From contig CM075192.1 of NCBI GenBank assembly GCA_037577475.1, positions 5,455,408 to 5,519,407 of the forward strand: a stretch of DNA of 64,000 nucleotides. The letters run 5' to 3'. Below, piece after piece: positions 50,029 through 63,903 of the stretch (its first letter is position 1; each line of letters starts with the position of its first letter). Below the pieces are notes generated by a model. That model made no database searches. It was not told where the DNA came from and saw only the letters and a program-made list of their open reading frames with translations. A program made the position numbers and the translations under genes. Source of the stretch: Chaunax sp. Z400. Its lineage: Eukaryota; Chordata; Actinopteri; Lophiiformes; Chaunacidae.

Positions 50029-52404
50029 AATGTTACACAAATTCAAATTTAGTTAAATCCTGATCGGTGCATAAAGAATAAAGATTTATGACATCACATT
50101 TTCTCCACTGGGTTCCACCCTCTTCAAACCAATGGGATGAGCACCAAAAGAACACAAATAGAGAAATCTGTCATGTGAAATAACTTTACAGTAACTTTGA
50201 CAGAACATTACATAGGATCACATTTAAAGTTATAGTAGGAGCTGATTGAGAAAACGCATCTTTTGAGAAAAAAGGCCTTTGCAGAGAATCAAGCTGTATT
50301 AAGATATACTATTTTCACATGATTAACCTTCACATTACTCACATTTCTAAATTTATGTTCAATAGAACCAAATGCCAGGTAGTATATATAAGTATATTAG
50401 CATATTGCATATAGAGGGAGGAGAGACGGGGTGTTATAAGGAGTTTTGCACCCAGGTCCCCTTGCAGGTTGATTTGGCCATGAGCCCAATCAGTATATAA
50501 TCAATATATATTATATACGTTATAATATACATAATATTTGTCAACAAAAACTTGTAGTAATTATCAATAAAATTTAGCCACCAAAGTATTTAAAGTCAAG
50601 TCAAGATATTTTTTTACTTATAGCAGCAAATCACAAGAGTTACCTGATGACATGTCGAGGCCATAGCCTCTAATTTACCCAACATACTGTGTGCTAAGAT
50701 GTAGTATGTTGTTGACAATTTAGGAACTTAAGCAAAGTTAACTGTACAACTAGTAATACTAACAGCTTTTAATATAGCTGTCATATATCTGTGAGAAATG
50801 TAAATAATTGATCATTTCATTGATAACAGCAACATGATAAGATTCTAATATTTATTGTCATATATTAAACGAGTTAACCGACTCTTTGGAGTTCACTGAA
50901 CTGTCTTTGTCCTGTCATATCTTTGTTTTCACTTATGGAGAAAGAAAGAAAAGAGTTAAACAAGTTCCAGGGGAACAACAAAAACAGAATGCTGCCTTCA
51001 TTTGCATGACGTTTGCTGGAATGTACTCCTTAGGTGGGAGAGTTAACACCCTGCAACACACAGCCCTAACACACTCTAATAAATCACGTAACCCCTGATA
51101 CTAGAAGACAAGCATGGGAGCAGACCCCATCAGGACTTGGCAGAATCCTTTTTATCTGGGTCCATCTCTGCCTGGTCACACCCAGTACACAGTCCCATGC
51201 TCCTTACGACAAACACTGAAACGGTTGAGAGCCACTGATGGATGGGTACTAGGGGTTGGGGCTGGGTTCTAATAATAATACGAATATTTTAAAAATGATA
51301 TTCATCTCTAAACCATTGCCCATTTACATATTAGTCTCCATATCTGTGTCACTGGACAGTCTGAGTAACATTTACTAAAAATGGTGTCCAGCTGGTTTAG
51401 CAAATTACTGACTTTCTTTTAATAAAACCATTTATTTGTAGATTTATATATTCAATAGGAATCAGTGAGAGGAGAGCAGACAGACAGGGTAGGGAGGTCA
51501 CACACTGGGTCTTCCCATGTGACTTCCTGAAAAGAGAATCATGCAGCCTTATCCCTTAAATTCTAATCACAGTCAGAGTCTCAGCTTCACCTCCTCTCCT
51601 CATTTGCTCCACAAAGTAGGATTTTCCAGCACGTTCTGATCCAGCGCATCACATACTGAGGCTTCGTCATACCCTCACTGAGTTTCAACCACACCTCACG
51701 CCTGTGGATGCTCAGATGGGTACAGGTTCTTGAACAATGTGCAAACCGGGTGCCAGGTGGAAGGTGGAGCCCAAAGACTTACATACAGGCATCATTCATA
51801 AACTTTAATGTGGCGTAAATGTTGATCAGACATGTTGACACAGATGTGTCTAAACACTGAAAGTGAAAGTTGACCTCAGTAGCAGAAATCAGAGGAACAA
51901 TATCACTGACATCACCTTCATAGATCCAGTCTGAAAACACTTTCCAAAGCTGTTTTAGATGAGTTCAGGTGAACTTGGCCTTCTGCTGTAAATATTCAGA
52001 GTTTCAGTTACAGGTAGATGACTGGAGAGGCTCACCGCCTACTTTCTGTAACACTGCGAACCACCATGAATCAAACAAGCAGCCAATTCACCGGGGAGCC
52101 ATCATTGGGAATATATAGCAGCTCCTGAGTTACTTTGTATTGTAATACATGCATTGTGCCGCAGAAGAATAACCCAGCCTGTATTCAAGCAGAATGAACA
52201 AAAAGGGAGGCAGAAGAAAGAGTCTGGTGCAGATTCCGGGGAAAGTAGCGTAATTAGAAAGAGATGGGATCGAGGGAGGTTCAGTTGCTCGAGATGTGAA
52301 ATCAAATTTCTATATAATGTCATTTAAATCCTGTGATCCAGAAATTGTATTTGAACTTAGATTATTGGAATCATCAGCCCGTGAATGCCTAAAATCCCTG
52401 CCAA

Positions 52405-52407
<3 letters not shown>

Positions 52408-52439
<32 letters not shown>
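52408..52439. repeat. (GT)n microsatellite
   Basis: A pure GT tract of about 16 units. Confidence 0.95.
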
Positions 52440-52440
<1 letters not shown>

Positions 52441-52999
52441 AGTGTGTGTGTGGGAGGAAGAGATTTAGTGTTCCTCAAATTCACAAGTTGCAAGCTTTTT
52501 TGGATTATTATAGTGGTGTAAAGCAAAGATGAAATCAATTTAAAGTTGAATAAAAAGGGAAATAAAGGGAGGTTTTGAAGAAAAGGAAAACAAAATGAAT
52601 CTTCAGACCAAATGAACAGGAACTCATTTATGCAGACAACTTACATCTTTTGCTTGAAATCTCAGTTTATGAGCAAGAAAGAAGTAAAAAAGTATTTTCC
52701 GTTTTGTTTGCTCGCATTATACACATTGTGCATGTATGTAACCTTGCCTTATGCACATCTGGGAAGTTTTGTGTTTTGATGGTAAATGAATGATGCAGCA
52801 TAATGTACATACTTCACACTGACCATGTTCTGCCTTTCAGGTACAATGTGTGTGTTTTTGCATGTTTGTTCAGGACAATAAAGTTTATTTTAGGTTCAGC
52901 AGCTCTTTAGGGAGACAGAGAAATTCAACGAGATAGAATTTATGATCAAGGAACAATCTCCATCATTCACTTGGATGATACAGTGAGATGTAACACAAC

Positions 53000-53035
53000 T
53001 TTATTAATCCCCTCCGTGGAATTTCAAAACACAGT
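53000..53035 (-). mobile_element. LINE/SINE 3' tail fragment
   Basis: CTTTATTAATCCCCTCCGTG followed by GAATTTC is the reverse complement of the GAATTTCC...GATTAATAAAG tail shared by fish L2-like LINEs and their SINEs. Confidence 0.5.
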
Positions 53036-54879
53036 TGAGAATAATAAATGAATGAATAAATACTGAAGGCAGCTGATGTGTCACTTGGCATGAACACAAC
53101 CAACTATGGTGTCTTTTTTAAGAAGAAGCCACTGAAGAAAAGAATGAATCCAGATAAATTCATCATTTCATTTGTATGACACAAACTGAAAACATTATCT
53201 TTAAAAACTATGAGGAAAGCTGTTTTTATGGGAGGCATTATGGGATTGAAACAAGACTGACTTCCCAGTCAAGAGTCAGAACAGCAGTTCATAGCTCACT
53301 AGTTATGGTTAGTTATAGTTATGGTTGTTTCCACTATTCATTCATTCAGTTCCAGTGTCAACACAGCCCTCTGCACATAATATTGGCGTATTGATTGCTT
53401 ATTGATCACCATGTGCCATCAATCATTCTGTCGCTCTGATGACATTGTCCCAGCAGGAGCCCTGTTTTGATTTCTGCTCTGTTCTTTTTTTCTGTCACAA
53501 TAAGATTGTAATAAAGATAGAACTGATTAACCTATCACTTCCTGTGTGTTTCACAATAAGACATTTCATTTGTGAAGTGTTAACGATGCAAGAGCCTTAA
53601 GGGTTTAAGACCCCGCCTCTCTATTCCCCGTCTGTCTAATAATGGAAAAAAAATGGCCAAAACAATCTTTAAAAGGGGAGAAAACATCGCATAAAGTTAT
53701 ATTTAATACATTTAGACATTTTTGGGCAAATTCTGTAAGAAACATTTTAAAGATGACATTTATTTTACTACTAGACTTCAGAACGTACTAAGATTGTGTA
53801 TACAGTATGTGCATATAGACCTACTCAATTGCCACTTTATTAGATACACAGTTCACTCCAATAGTCCTGCAATGAATTCTACTTTCATTTAGAGAGGTTA
53901 TTCTGTAATTTAATAATAATTAAATTATAATAACATAATTTCATTTATTGATATAAATGGGATGACGTATTAGAGTCATCTGTCCGTATGATGCAGTTCA
54001 ATTCAACAAGACCACAAACTATATCCTGGAAGATGATCATACACTGAACATTAGAACCTCCATGAAGGTTCGAAACATAGAAACATAGCCTATGACTCAT
54101 TGACACTCAACCTAAGGCATTATGGGATTGCAAGTGGACAGCTAATAATCATGCTGATTACAACATTATGTATTTTCACTATGGATAATGACAGAACAAA
54201 TTCAGTGTTGGGTTTATATTTTTGGATTTATTTTACAAAGTCTCCATCAACACACTGCAGTTCAAGGCTGAATTAGCTTCTGAGAGGAATAAGATCACAC
54301 CAGAGCTCTCATTGACACAATGGAATCCATCTGGGCTAAAGAGATTTAGGGCTGCACCTTCAGCCTGGTTTAAGAGGCGCATGGCAAAGCACACGCATCA
54401 TTGTAGGTATCTGACAGATGCAGATGTTACTTTGATTAACTAGCAAATGTACAAGCACCCATTCTTGTTTCCATGGGAGTGTTGGTGTTAAAACCAGGTG
54501 CATTGCTGAAGGTTATTGTGCCTTTGACCAGAAGAGAAAAAGTGATCTTAAGTCAATGGCGTAATATTTTTCCTCCTATTTAAAGGGCTCATCAGATGTG
54601 CCTCCATACAGTATGCTGGCTCACAGAACATGAGCACCACTGACATCATCGGCTCTGACATCATTTGACTCCACATCTACATTTTCATCCATCCACCATT
54701 ATTTTTGAATGATTTTCTCTGATTTAGACACTTTGCACCCACATCGAACTTTTCACTGCAGCTCTGCTGTTGCCTCAGGATTTATTGATTGTGTGATGTG
54801 TAGTAGAACACATGGTGATTTAAATAATTCATGTTAAGTTATATTTTGTTAAGATGCTGTGCGTTGTGCGTAAATAGCA

Positions 54880-54985
54880 CAGGCAGCAGAAATGAGCAGT
54901 TTTGCTGCTGGGGATTGCTGCAGGTTAATGCAATTAATACTTTCCTAATTAATTATGTATTATTATTTCATCCACCGGCATCCCT
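54880..54985. promoter_or_regulatory. candidate conserved non-coding element
   Basis: GGTTAATGCAATTAATAC and CCTAATTAATTATG form a homeodomain-site-rich block within complex sequence. Confidence 0.25.
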
Positions 54986-57900
54986 TCATCTATCAATCAG
55001 AATGATCATTTATTTTAATGACAAAGTCATATTACAAACACAGTCATGTGCAGCAGCCCTCCTCCTCTTCCTCAGTTTAATATCATTGCTCACATGTAGT
55101 CAAATGGAGTTGTTGATGGGACAGAGGACTGGGAGATGGTGGAGGCTGAGGGTCCACCGGGCATGGCCACATACCTGCCCCTCAGTGAGATGAGTGGTGC
55201 TGGTTAATGAACAGGCATGCAGCACATGTCTTGCAGGGACTGTCTATAGCAGCTACTGCAGCTCATGCCTCAGTCCCAGCGCACCGGGCTGACAATAAAA
55301 CAGAGGAAGCTCTTGGTGGAGCCTACAGGTGTGCTGCATTGTCTTTCCTGTGTGACAGCCCTGAAAGGAGAACATCCTACTCACTGTGGCGAGCCTGATT
55401 GTAGTGGTGTTATCGACCAGCTCCCTGGTGTAATTCCCAGATACAGAGCAGGAGAGACAAACGCAGGTAAAAACACTCTGAATCTTTTATCTCCACTGTG
55501 CAGCCGATGGCAGGGAGAGTTCTCCTCTCCCTGAAGCCAAAACAGTGAACACTGGCAGGGATGTAGTTGCTACATACTGCTTCCTGCTAGTCCAAATACA
55601 TGCTTGAGACTCAGTCTGTTGCTGTTGACTCTTTAAAAAGGACCATCAGCGCAATTCTGAGACCGGTTTCAAAGAGGGAGGTGCAATACAAGATAGAGAC
55701 CAGAACAAATTAAGATCACAACAGACATAAACATTGCAGATTAAAGACTTCTGGGTCCACCAAGATGTATAAACCTTCAAATCCATAGAGATAATAATGC
55801 ATAGAAGATAAAATGCAGTGAATACAGGCTAATAGTAGTATCTGATCTTATATTGTAGTGCTGTTCACATTTTAGATCTAGACAGTGCTATGACCTTACA
55901 AATGAGTCAAAAGTTGTAAATATAGGGACCAATTTAAATGATCTAAAGTCCATGGCACTGGTGCATGTAGGGCATGTTCAGCTCCCTTTTGCTAGTTAAA
56001 TCGTGCACAAAGCCTGTCCACAAAGTAAGGCACAAGTCACAAAGGGTTATATTTAGACCTGTAATCATGAATTAAACCAATCATAGCACCATCTCCCATT
56101 CCCTTTAAAAGGTAGGTGTCTAAATCTCCAACACGCCAACAGGATCTAATGTCAATTAATGTCGAACTGGGTGACAAAACATCCTATTAGTAAGGGGAAG
56201 CGAGAGTAAAACAATTATGTTTTTAAATTAAAGGCAGTTGGACTCAGTAGTGATCCTCACAACTTACAGAGTTGATGATTGTCACGGCACAGCAACGCAC
56301 TGCTTAAAAACAATATACTTTTCTTTGTTGGTGTCCATCAATGAGCAGAAATGATCTGATGTTTATAGTTTATCCACGTTTAGAGTCATCAGTGTTGTAT
56401 TAGACTCAGTAAATGTAGCAAGTTTTTAAATGCAGGAAGATGACTGACGGGTGTCAAATACCTGCTGTCAAAATCAGCCAATAACACTGCAGAACTGATG
56501 CTGGCTATGTAATGCATGTCCTGTTATATCAGTTTAGGTCATTGACCTGCACACTGTCAGAATGCCACATAATTATGTACTGATGAAACCATTTGGTTCA
56601 TTGATCTCTAGAAATAAAGCTCTAGATGAGCTTCATGTCTGGACTTCTGAACGATGAGAGAACACGTCTCAAACTATGAGCTGTTGGTTTCATCCTATAG
56701 TGTCTGAGAAGAAGCTAACAGGGTGGATGCATTGCTCCACAGGCATACAGAACTCACTGCATCACAATGAACATGACACGGACGTTAAGTTTCTGTTTGC
56801 AAAATGAATATACGACATAAACGACATCAACCATTGTGGTATGACAGACAAGTTTACTCAAAGATATGTAAACAATATTGCAGGTTTTTCTAGAATATTC
56901 CATTCAATATGTTCACAAATGCTAATTTCAATCATATTGTCAATAACAGTAATTAATTACACCAGTATGGCTGCATTAAATCATCTATGTAAAGAAATCA
57001 GAGGATGTTTGTTGTTGACAGATTTTTTTAAAAGATTTTTCCTGTAATTTCTGCTTGTTCAAACTAGTTTAAATACAGTAAATCTATAATAAGTTATTTG
57101 TAACTTTATAACCAGGTAACATGTGTACTGTTTTGTTTATTATTATTGTATGAAATGTATTTATCTATTCATCTTTTGGTGACTCATAAATAATACTGAT
57201 AATTTTTCTAAATTAGCAGTGGTGAAATGACACTGATGCTGCTCTTTGCACTGCGTGTGAGATGCAGATAGAGTCAATGTGAGGTTCAAACTGTATCCAC
57301 ACTAATAACACCGTACCACAGGGGGAAAAAAAGGGAAACAGGAAGAGTGTTGCTTTGCTGTTGTGCTGCAACACAGAACAGATAAGGCAAACAAAGAGCC
57401 ACAACATGAACATTTGAAATGGACTGACTGGTAATCTGTCCGGCTTTACAATTCAGATGACACTGGCTGACGAGACATTTAAGTCCCATTGATAAAGTAC
57501 AATAAGTTAACATTTCAGCTGGATGAAAAATGTTGATAATGTGTTTCATTCACAACGTACTGTACAATTAGTCATACCTCAAAACTGATATTGTACAGTC
57601 ATTTCAATTGATATTTTATTATGGATTAATGTTCAGTCTCAGAAGCAGTAGTTTGAGCCAAAAACAAAATCTTAATTCAATTTATCAATAAAGCTTTGCA
57701 ATGGAGACCTTCAAGTTTCCAGGTGGATATAAAGGAAAACAAATTAAATATAAGTATTACGTTTTGTGGAGTATCCAAATAGAATCTGTGCCGTATTCAG
57801 TAGGCAGAAAGTTAGAGGAAGAAAGTTCAAATCCAAAGAAGTTCAGTTGGAGAAGATTGCCTCAAGAAAAGGTCTGCACATCACATGTCCGACTTACATC

Positions 57901-59689
57901 ATGATTTAAAGCCACACAAAATATTTCATTTCATCGCCATAATCTGTGATTTCAGACATACTGTGTCCTATAAGAATGTACCTGTAACAGTCTGTCTTAA
58001 ACACTCTTCCCTCTTTAGAATATGCCATGTGAAGCTTTGTGTGTATATGGTTTATTGAAGAGCACACATTTGATTGGCTGAGCAGCATCACTTGAAATGA
58101 TTTAAAATGCATATAATTGGTCTGTAAGTTTCCTCTCTTCCGTTTCATTGATTTGATTCAGAACTTTTTCAGATATTCTGCTAACATCAATGAAAACATT
58201 CATCCTAGCCTGTATAAATACATACTTCATATCCTCCTCTCTCGTTCCTTTTCTCTCACCTTTTACTCTCACCCTATCCCCCTTGCACCCCTGACACTTT
58301 CTTGTCTCTCCTCTCCCATGTTTTTCCTCTCCTGCCTTTCATTTCATCTGTCTCATTCCATCTCTCCACTCACCTCCATCTCATCATTGTGCCTCACACT
58401 CGAGCCCTCTGCAAAAAAGAAAATGGGGAAACGACAAATCCTACTGCCTCTTATGGCATCCGTGTTTACCAACCCATAATGCCGTTCTGAGATTTGTTCA
58501 GCTCCGAGATCGCTCCTTGTGTTCATGTATCCCTCCACCACCACCACCACCCCTTCTCTACACCTTTTCCTTATCGCCCAACAAAGGCAGCGGATGCTGT
58601 ATTTTCAGCTGCAAAACCCCCTGCAACATTACCCCCCACCACCACCACCAACCCCCTGATTGTTACAGTGGTAAGTACACTGAGGAGAGTCTGCCAAAAG
58701 CTACATACATAGAGAAAGAGAGAGGCGGCTGTCAATGCTGCAGCCCCACCACCACTAACTCAAGATTAGGCAGCTCTCTGAGCGGGGAGGGATTTCAACA
58801 AGACACCTTCTTTTGCCTTGATGGGTGGTGGTGAGGGTTTAGTTGAGGGTAACGACAGAGAAGAAATAACACAAAAAGGAATATAATCTGCATCTATTCA
58901 TCATTTAAAGAAGAGCTTGGAAAGTTGCGGATGTCACCGCTGGGTTCCTCATTGATACGATGCCAATGCCGGATGGATAATTGAAGTCTGGTGTTTTTCA
59001 AAAGGGATGCACACAGGGGGGAAGTTATAATACCCAGGTGGAATGAAAGGATGTGTGTTATGTCTGCCAAAACACTCCAGCCAGTGCTTTAGGTCTCTGT
59101 AGGAATGGAGCGCAGAAAGCACACAATGCTATTTTACTGTTCTTTGTAGACCTCATTCATCCAGACAGACCGACAATCCAGATAGAAATGACAAAAGAGA
59201 AAACATTGACAGAACAGGGTCAACTTAATCTGCAGAACAACACGTCTACAACATGTAGCCCGATACGTACCTAAGGAAGTTTGGAAATACAATTTGCAGA
59301 CACTGTCTATAGCTACCTGTCATTCTGCTAAGCTGAATATAAGAGAATAACATGCTAATTACACACAGGGTCTGAAATTAACATTTTGGTCTATCTGCCA
59401 ATGGCTGAGTATCTTAAGACGTGGATCATGTATTATTAAGAAGTTACAACATCTAAATGTATGTTGCACCAAAATCAACTAAAACACGGGTCTTAAACAT
59501 AACGTATATTATTTCTATTACAATAATCCATTTCTTTTTTAAGAGAAAGGAAAATATATACTTTAATATTTACATATGATTTTTACATATAGGCCTACTT
59601 TGATCAACCGTTTTTGCATTGACCTTCAAGCATAATGTTATTTATGGTGGTCTAAACAAAGTGATCATTCTCTGCTCCAAACAGTCTGA
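54986..59689. other. non-coding
   Basis: Open frames near 54831-55534 and 58117-58834 are biased by CTC- and CCA-rich sequence and match no family. No RNA gene seen. Confidence 0.5.
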
Positions 59690-60035
59690 CGATGCTTTCA
59701 CGCTCATACTGTCATGTATCTGATCCTAGTCTGTTGGTTCCTTTTATTTTGTAGGTTTATGTCATCATTTTGTGCTCTGTTTCCTGTTTTATTTTGTAGT
59801 CTATTTCCATGCCTTGTGTTTTTGTTGTACACTTCCTGTTGTCCTTTCTTGCGATCTGTTTTGACCTTTAGTTTCCCCTGTCTCAGTTTTAGTCTTCTGT
59901 TTTCAGTTCTGGTTTGTTCCCTCTGTGTCTTTGTAGCCCTGTCTCTTGTGAGTTTTTCTTTGTATCCTCCTTGTGTCTCCCCCTTTAATTTATTTTCCCT
60001 CCTGTGTGTGATTGTCTGATTGTCTCCACCTGTCA
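59690..60035 (+). mobile_element. possible LTR-like pyrimidine-rich repeat
   Basis: It is a long run of T/C-rich sequence with repeated CCTGTTT and CTTCCTGTT phrases, ending in GTCTCCACCTGTC, similar to fish LTR sequence. It abuts the minisatellite on its right. Identity is uncertain. Confidence 0.3.
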
Positions 60036-60059
60036 ATAATAATAATAAGTCAATAATAA

Positions 60060-60510
60060 CAGAATACATGACTTTTGTGATGTAATTCAGTAATAACAGA
60101 GCGTGACGTTTGTGATGTCATTCAATAACAACAGAGAACGTGACTTTTGTGATGTCATTCAATAACATAGAATGTGACTTTTGTGATGTCATTCAATAAC
60201 ATAGAACGTGACTTTTGTGATGTCATTCAATAACATAGAACGTGACTTTTGTGATGTCATTCAATAACATAGAACGTGACTTTTGTGATGTCATTCAATA
60301 ACATAGAACGTGAATTTTGTGATGTCATTCAATAACATAGAACGTGACTTTTGTGATGTCATTCAATAACATAGAACGTGACTTTTGTGATGTCATTCAA
60401 TAACATAGAACGTGACTTTTGTGATGTCATTCAATAACATAGAACGTGACTTTTGTGATGTCATTCAATAACAACAGAGAACGTGACTTTTGTGATGTCA
60501 GTCAAAAACA
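60060..60510 (+). repeat. 34-bp minisatellite, about 13 copies
   Basis: The unit is AACGTGACTTTTGTGATGTC then ATTCAATAACATAG (34 bp). There are 13 copies; most inner units are nearly identical. The second unit and the last one are joined by a longer AACAACAGAG variant. Nearly every copy has TGATGTCA, a near-CRE octamer. Confidence 0.95.
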
Positions 60511-60729
60511 AATGTGTCCATTTTACCAAATAACAGAGTATCTGCTCAAATCAAAACAAAAACACTCAGCATACATTTAATAGAGTATGGTGAGATGCCA
60601 TAGACGCCTGAATAACTTCTGCTTATTTTCTACCTTCTCCCTTGTTTACATCTTCTCATTTCCTGGCAATTTTCCCTGTGTGAGATTACTCTCCACACTC
60701 AGCACGGCTGGTGGTTTTTTAGACCAAAA

Positions 60730-60870
60730 CAAGATGTGCCGTCGACTGAATTTCAATTAATACACCTCCGGGATTTTCTTCACTTGATAGGAAGGTCTGT
60801 AAAACAAATTAGTTTGGCAGCCTGCTCTAAAAATAGGAGCGATGCTGATGGTGTGAGTGGGGAAACTGGG
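60730..60870. promoter_or_regulatory. candidate conserved non-coding element
   Basis: TTTCAATTAATACACCTCC, AACAAATTAGTTTGGC and CTAAAAATAGGAGC (MEF2-like) occur in repeat-free sequence just right of the minisatellite. Confidence 0.3.
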
Positions 60871-61084
60871 AGCAAAGAGGTCCTGAGTGCTTATTTGTTT
60901 GAGGTGGAATGACTTTTTGTTTCATCTGGTTTGTCATAATGCTCATAGCTATCATGAATGTAATGAGACTGGACACACACACATACTAAACAAAAGACAG
61001 GCCCAGTGCATGTTGGGAAACACAAGGGAAGCAGGGCAGCAGCCTGCATACACACACTGTTTGTTTTGGACTCAGTGCCGTCTC

Positions 61085-61270
61085 ATTTACACGTGTTAAT
61101 TGCAGCTAATTGGTTCTAATTAGATGAACAGGAAACCCTCTGGGACCACTCATACCTTTAATTTGAAGTAAATATCATTAATTAACATATGCTAATTCCA
61201 AGCCAATTAACATTGATTAAGAGATGCCAGCATCAAGGGGGGAAAAGCTACCAACTATCAAAAATCACCA
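61085..61270. promoter_or_regulatory. candidate homeodomain-site-rich enhancer
   Basis: About eight homeodomain-type TAAT/ATTA cores fall in about 130 nt, including TTAATTG (61096), TAATTGG (61107), TAATTAG (61117), ATTAATTAA (about 61177), CTAATTCC (about 61192) and CCAATTAA (61203). LIM-homeodomain proteins prefer TAATTA/TAATTG, so self-regulation is possible but unproven. Confidence 0.35.
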
Positions 61271-63858
61271 ATGACTCAGCAAGAGGAGAGAGAGGAGGAA
61301 ACGTCATGTTGGATGTCAGGGCGTTTGGGCGTGGGTCCAGGTATGAGTGGCAACCTTGGACCTTGGTCCCGTCACCCTATATGGGGTCACCCTGTGACCA
61401 CCACCATGGTTACCATTCTGACCATGCTCACTGTACCCAAAGTGTCTGCCAGCCCTCATACTCAGTGTTCCCACCATCTGTCAGTCCCACTGCTCCCACC
61501 ATGTCTGCAGTACCCTCGATGGTTTCCTACCACACCCTGCCTGTCGTACTCAAGACCACTAAACCCCCGTGATCATCATTCTAGCTGCACCCTGTGTTCC
61601 CATACCTGCTGTACCCTACATACCTTCCATGCTTATAGTCCACCTGCCATATTTTTTTCAGTTTACTCAACGCACCCCTATGGTGTAAAACCAAACATGA
61701 CCTGCATGCCACACCGAAGCTGCCATGCTCAACACGCTAACCGTACCTATTGTGCACGCTCTGTGGTGCACCTGCACAGGAAACATCCCTGCTGGCTCTG
61801 CAGGCAGAGGGCATGTGTCTGCCAGGCGATTGAAAAGAAGAGATTAGAGGGTTTACTGCTGAGAGAGAGGGAGCAGAGAGACAGAGGAGGGGGACAGAGA
61901 GAGAGAGATGGAGTGAGACAGAAGGATGGACACAATGACGACGAGGGAATGAATGAGAATTAGAGAGTGGAGCAACATTAACATTATGTAGAGACAATAC
62001 AAGTGGTCAGGATAGAACTATGGCTAAATAAGTGACTTTTGTGACTGCTCAAAAAAAAAAAACACGAAGAGATGTAGAAAATTAATAAGTTAAACATTAA
62101 GTGGCTACAACTTTGATAGTTGAATTATGCTTAACTATTTTTTTAAGGAAAAATACCCAACATTTCTCATCCCCCATGCTGTAAAGTGGAACGTCTCTGT
62201 ATTTTAATTGTTTGTCTGACAAAAAAAAACATCAACTAGTAATTACAATTAAGATAATCATTGATTAAATGATAATTATGCCTTAATTGCAGCTGTAATA
62301 GAACATTTTTTTAAGGAAATCAGTTGAAACAGGACTGGATTTTAAAGAATATACTAATTCAGCAGCGAATCAACAAAACTTTCTTCAGAAAAACTTTTTA
62401 TAACTCATTATACATCTTCACCGCTCAGTTTTACTTTATATTCTCTACTAGTTTATATTCTCTATTACTTTGTATTCTCTTGAATCTCTCTTGTCTTTTA
62501 ACATCTTTTCATTTAAAGAATAAACATTAGGCCTTACTAACAATAAGAGCTTGCTTCCTGTCACAGCTCCTTCAGCACAGTGTTAAAATAAAATCTTTGT
62601 ACATTATCTGCAAGAAAATAGTGATAAGGCCTATTTAAACAATCACATGGTCCATGGCAGAAGCTAGTTGCACCTCTGAAGGACCAGGATGTGGTCTTTG
62701 GCCAGTAGACCCTCTGCCTCCACCATGTCCCAGTCCTCTGTCTATCAACATGTGAGTGCATCTGAACAGATACACTGATATGAACTGAGGAGGAGGAGGT
62801 GTGTGTGATTGCAGTCTGCAACCATCCTGATTAATAGCTGATGGGATGTGATTGATTGAAATAATACATAGAGAAAATAGTCCTCTATGCAGACAGGATT
62901 TCATTCATTAATTTATATTCTGTGTTGTTCCTCACATCCATAAGATCACATACAGTTCATGTTCACAGTGGAATTGTATGTAGTAAAGCAGCCGTCCTCC
63001 TGTTAAATTCCTGAGGCACCAGTGGAGGTGAAGTGAAATGTTCATGGGGGTGAGGGTCTCTAAACAAGAGTTCATTCAGCTGAGTGGTGAGTGAATGAAA
63101 ACGTGCATGATATCAGAGCTGTGCATGTGCTGTAAATGTGAATGTGTTGTAAATCGACCTATGGGTGCATCTTACTGACTGAATAATGCACTATTTAAAT
63201 AGCAGGAAAAATGCTGCACCATTCTAGATTGACCTGGACAAAGGGAAGTTAATCATGTCTTAGAACAACGTTTAGTAAATACTTAATCTTCTTTTTTTTA
63301 AACTTTTTTTTAATCCACTGTGTCCCCAGATTTCAGGAATTTACTTGGTGAGAGACAGATTTTTATTTCTGGTAGGAATGATGGAAAAGACAAAGGCATT
63401 AGTAAACCCTGTGTCACTAACATGAAGCTGTTGCATGTGTAATCCATCACAGTATGCAGGAGGAAACGTTTTACATCAAATGAACATGGGGAGGGAGATA
63501 AGCTAACATGGCTGCACAGGACTGGCCCCATTTAAAGCAGTAGTTCTAACAAAGTTACATGGGGCAGGAGAACACTCAGGCTCTATATGGGCTGGCAGAC
63601 TGCTGGAGACTGGAGCACTTCATATTGATCCTGTGCTTATATTCAATAACATTAAATATGTTTTACATGCATAAGTCATTGATTAAGTACTGATCAATAC
63701 CATGAACCTGCAATCAGTTAATAATATCACATTCATCATCATTAGAGTGAGGACAGGATCAGTCACATCAGAACCACCAATGAGACGAATGGGCATATCA
63801 CTCCAACCATTGTTTGTGTATGTGTGTATATCTAGGTCGAGAAAGCAGGAGTGTGTGT

Positions 63859-63903
<45 letters not shown>

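Larger units (their letters stand above)
50029..54879. other. non-coding
   Basis: Mostly AT-rich unique sequence with one GT repeat and a LINE tail fragment. No gene recognised. Confidence 0.55.

Noticed and set aside
60060..60510. CRISPR-like array (34-bp repeats)
   Set aside because: Units are directly adjacent with no spacers, and the genome is a vertebrate; it is a minisatellite.
61271..61963. 230-codon open frame on the plus strand
   Set aside because: Low-complexity CCA/CTG and GAGA sequence, no domain, no splice or promoter context, no known family.
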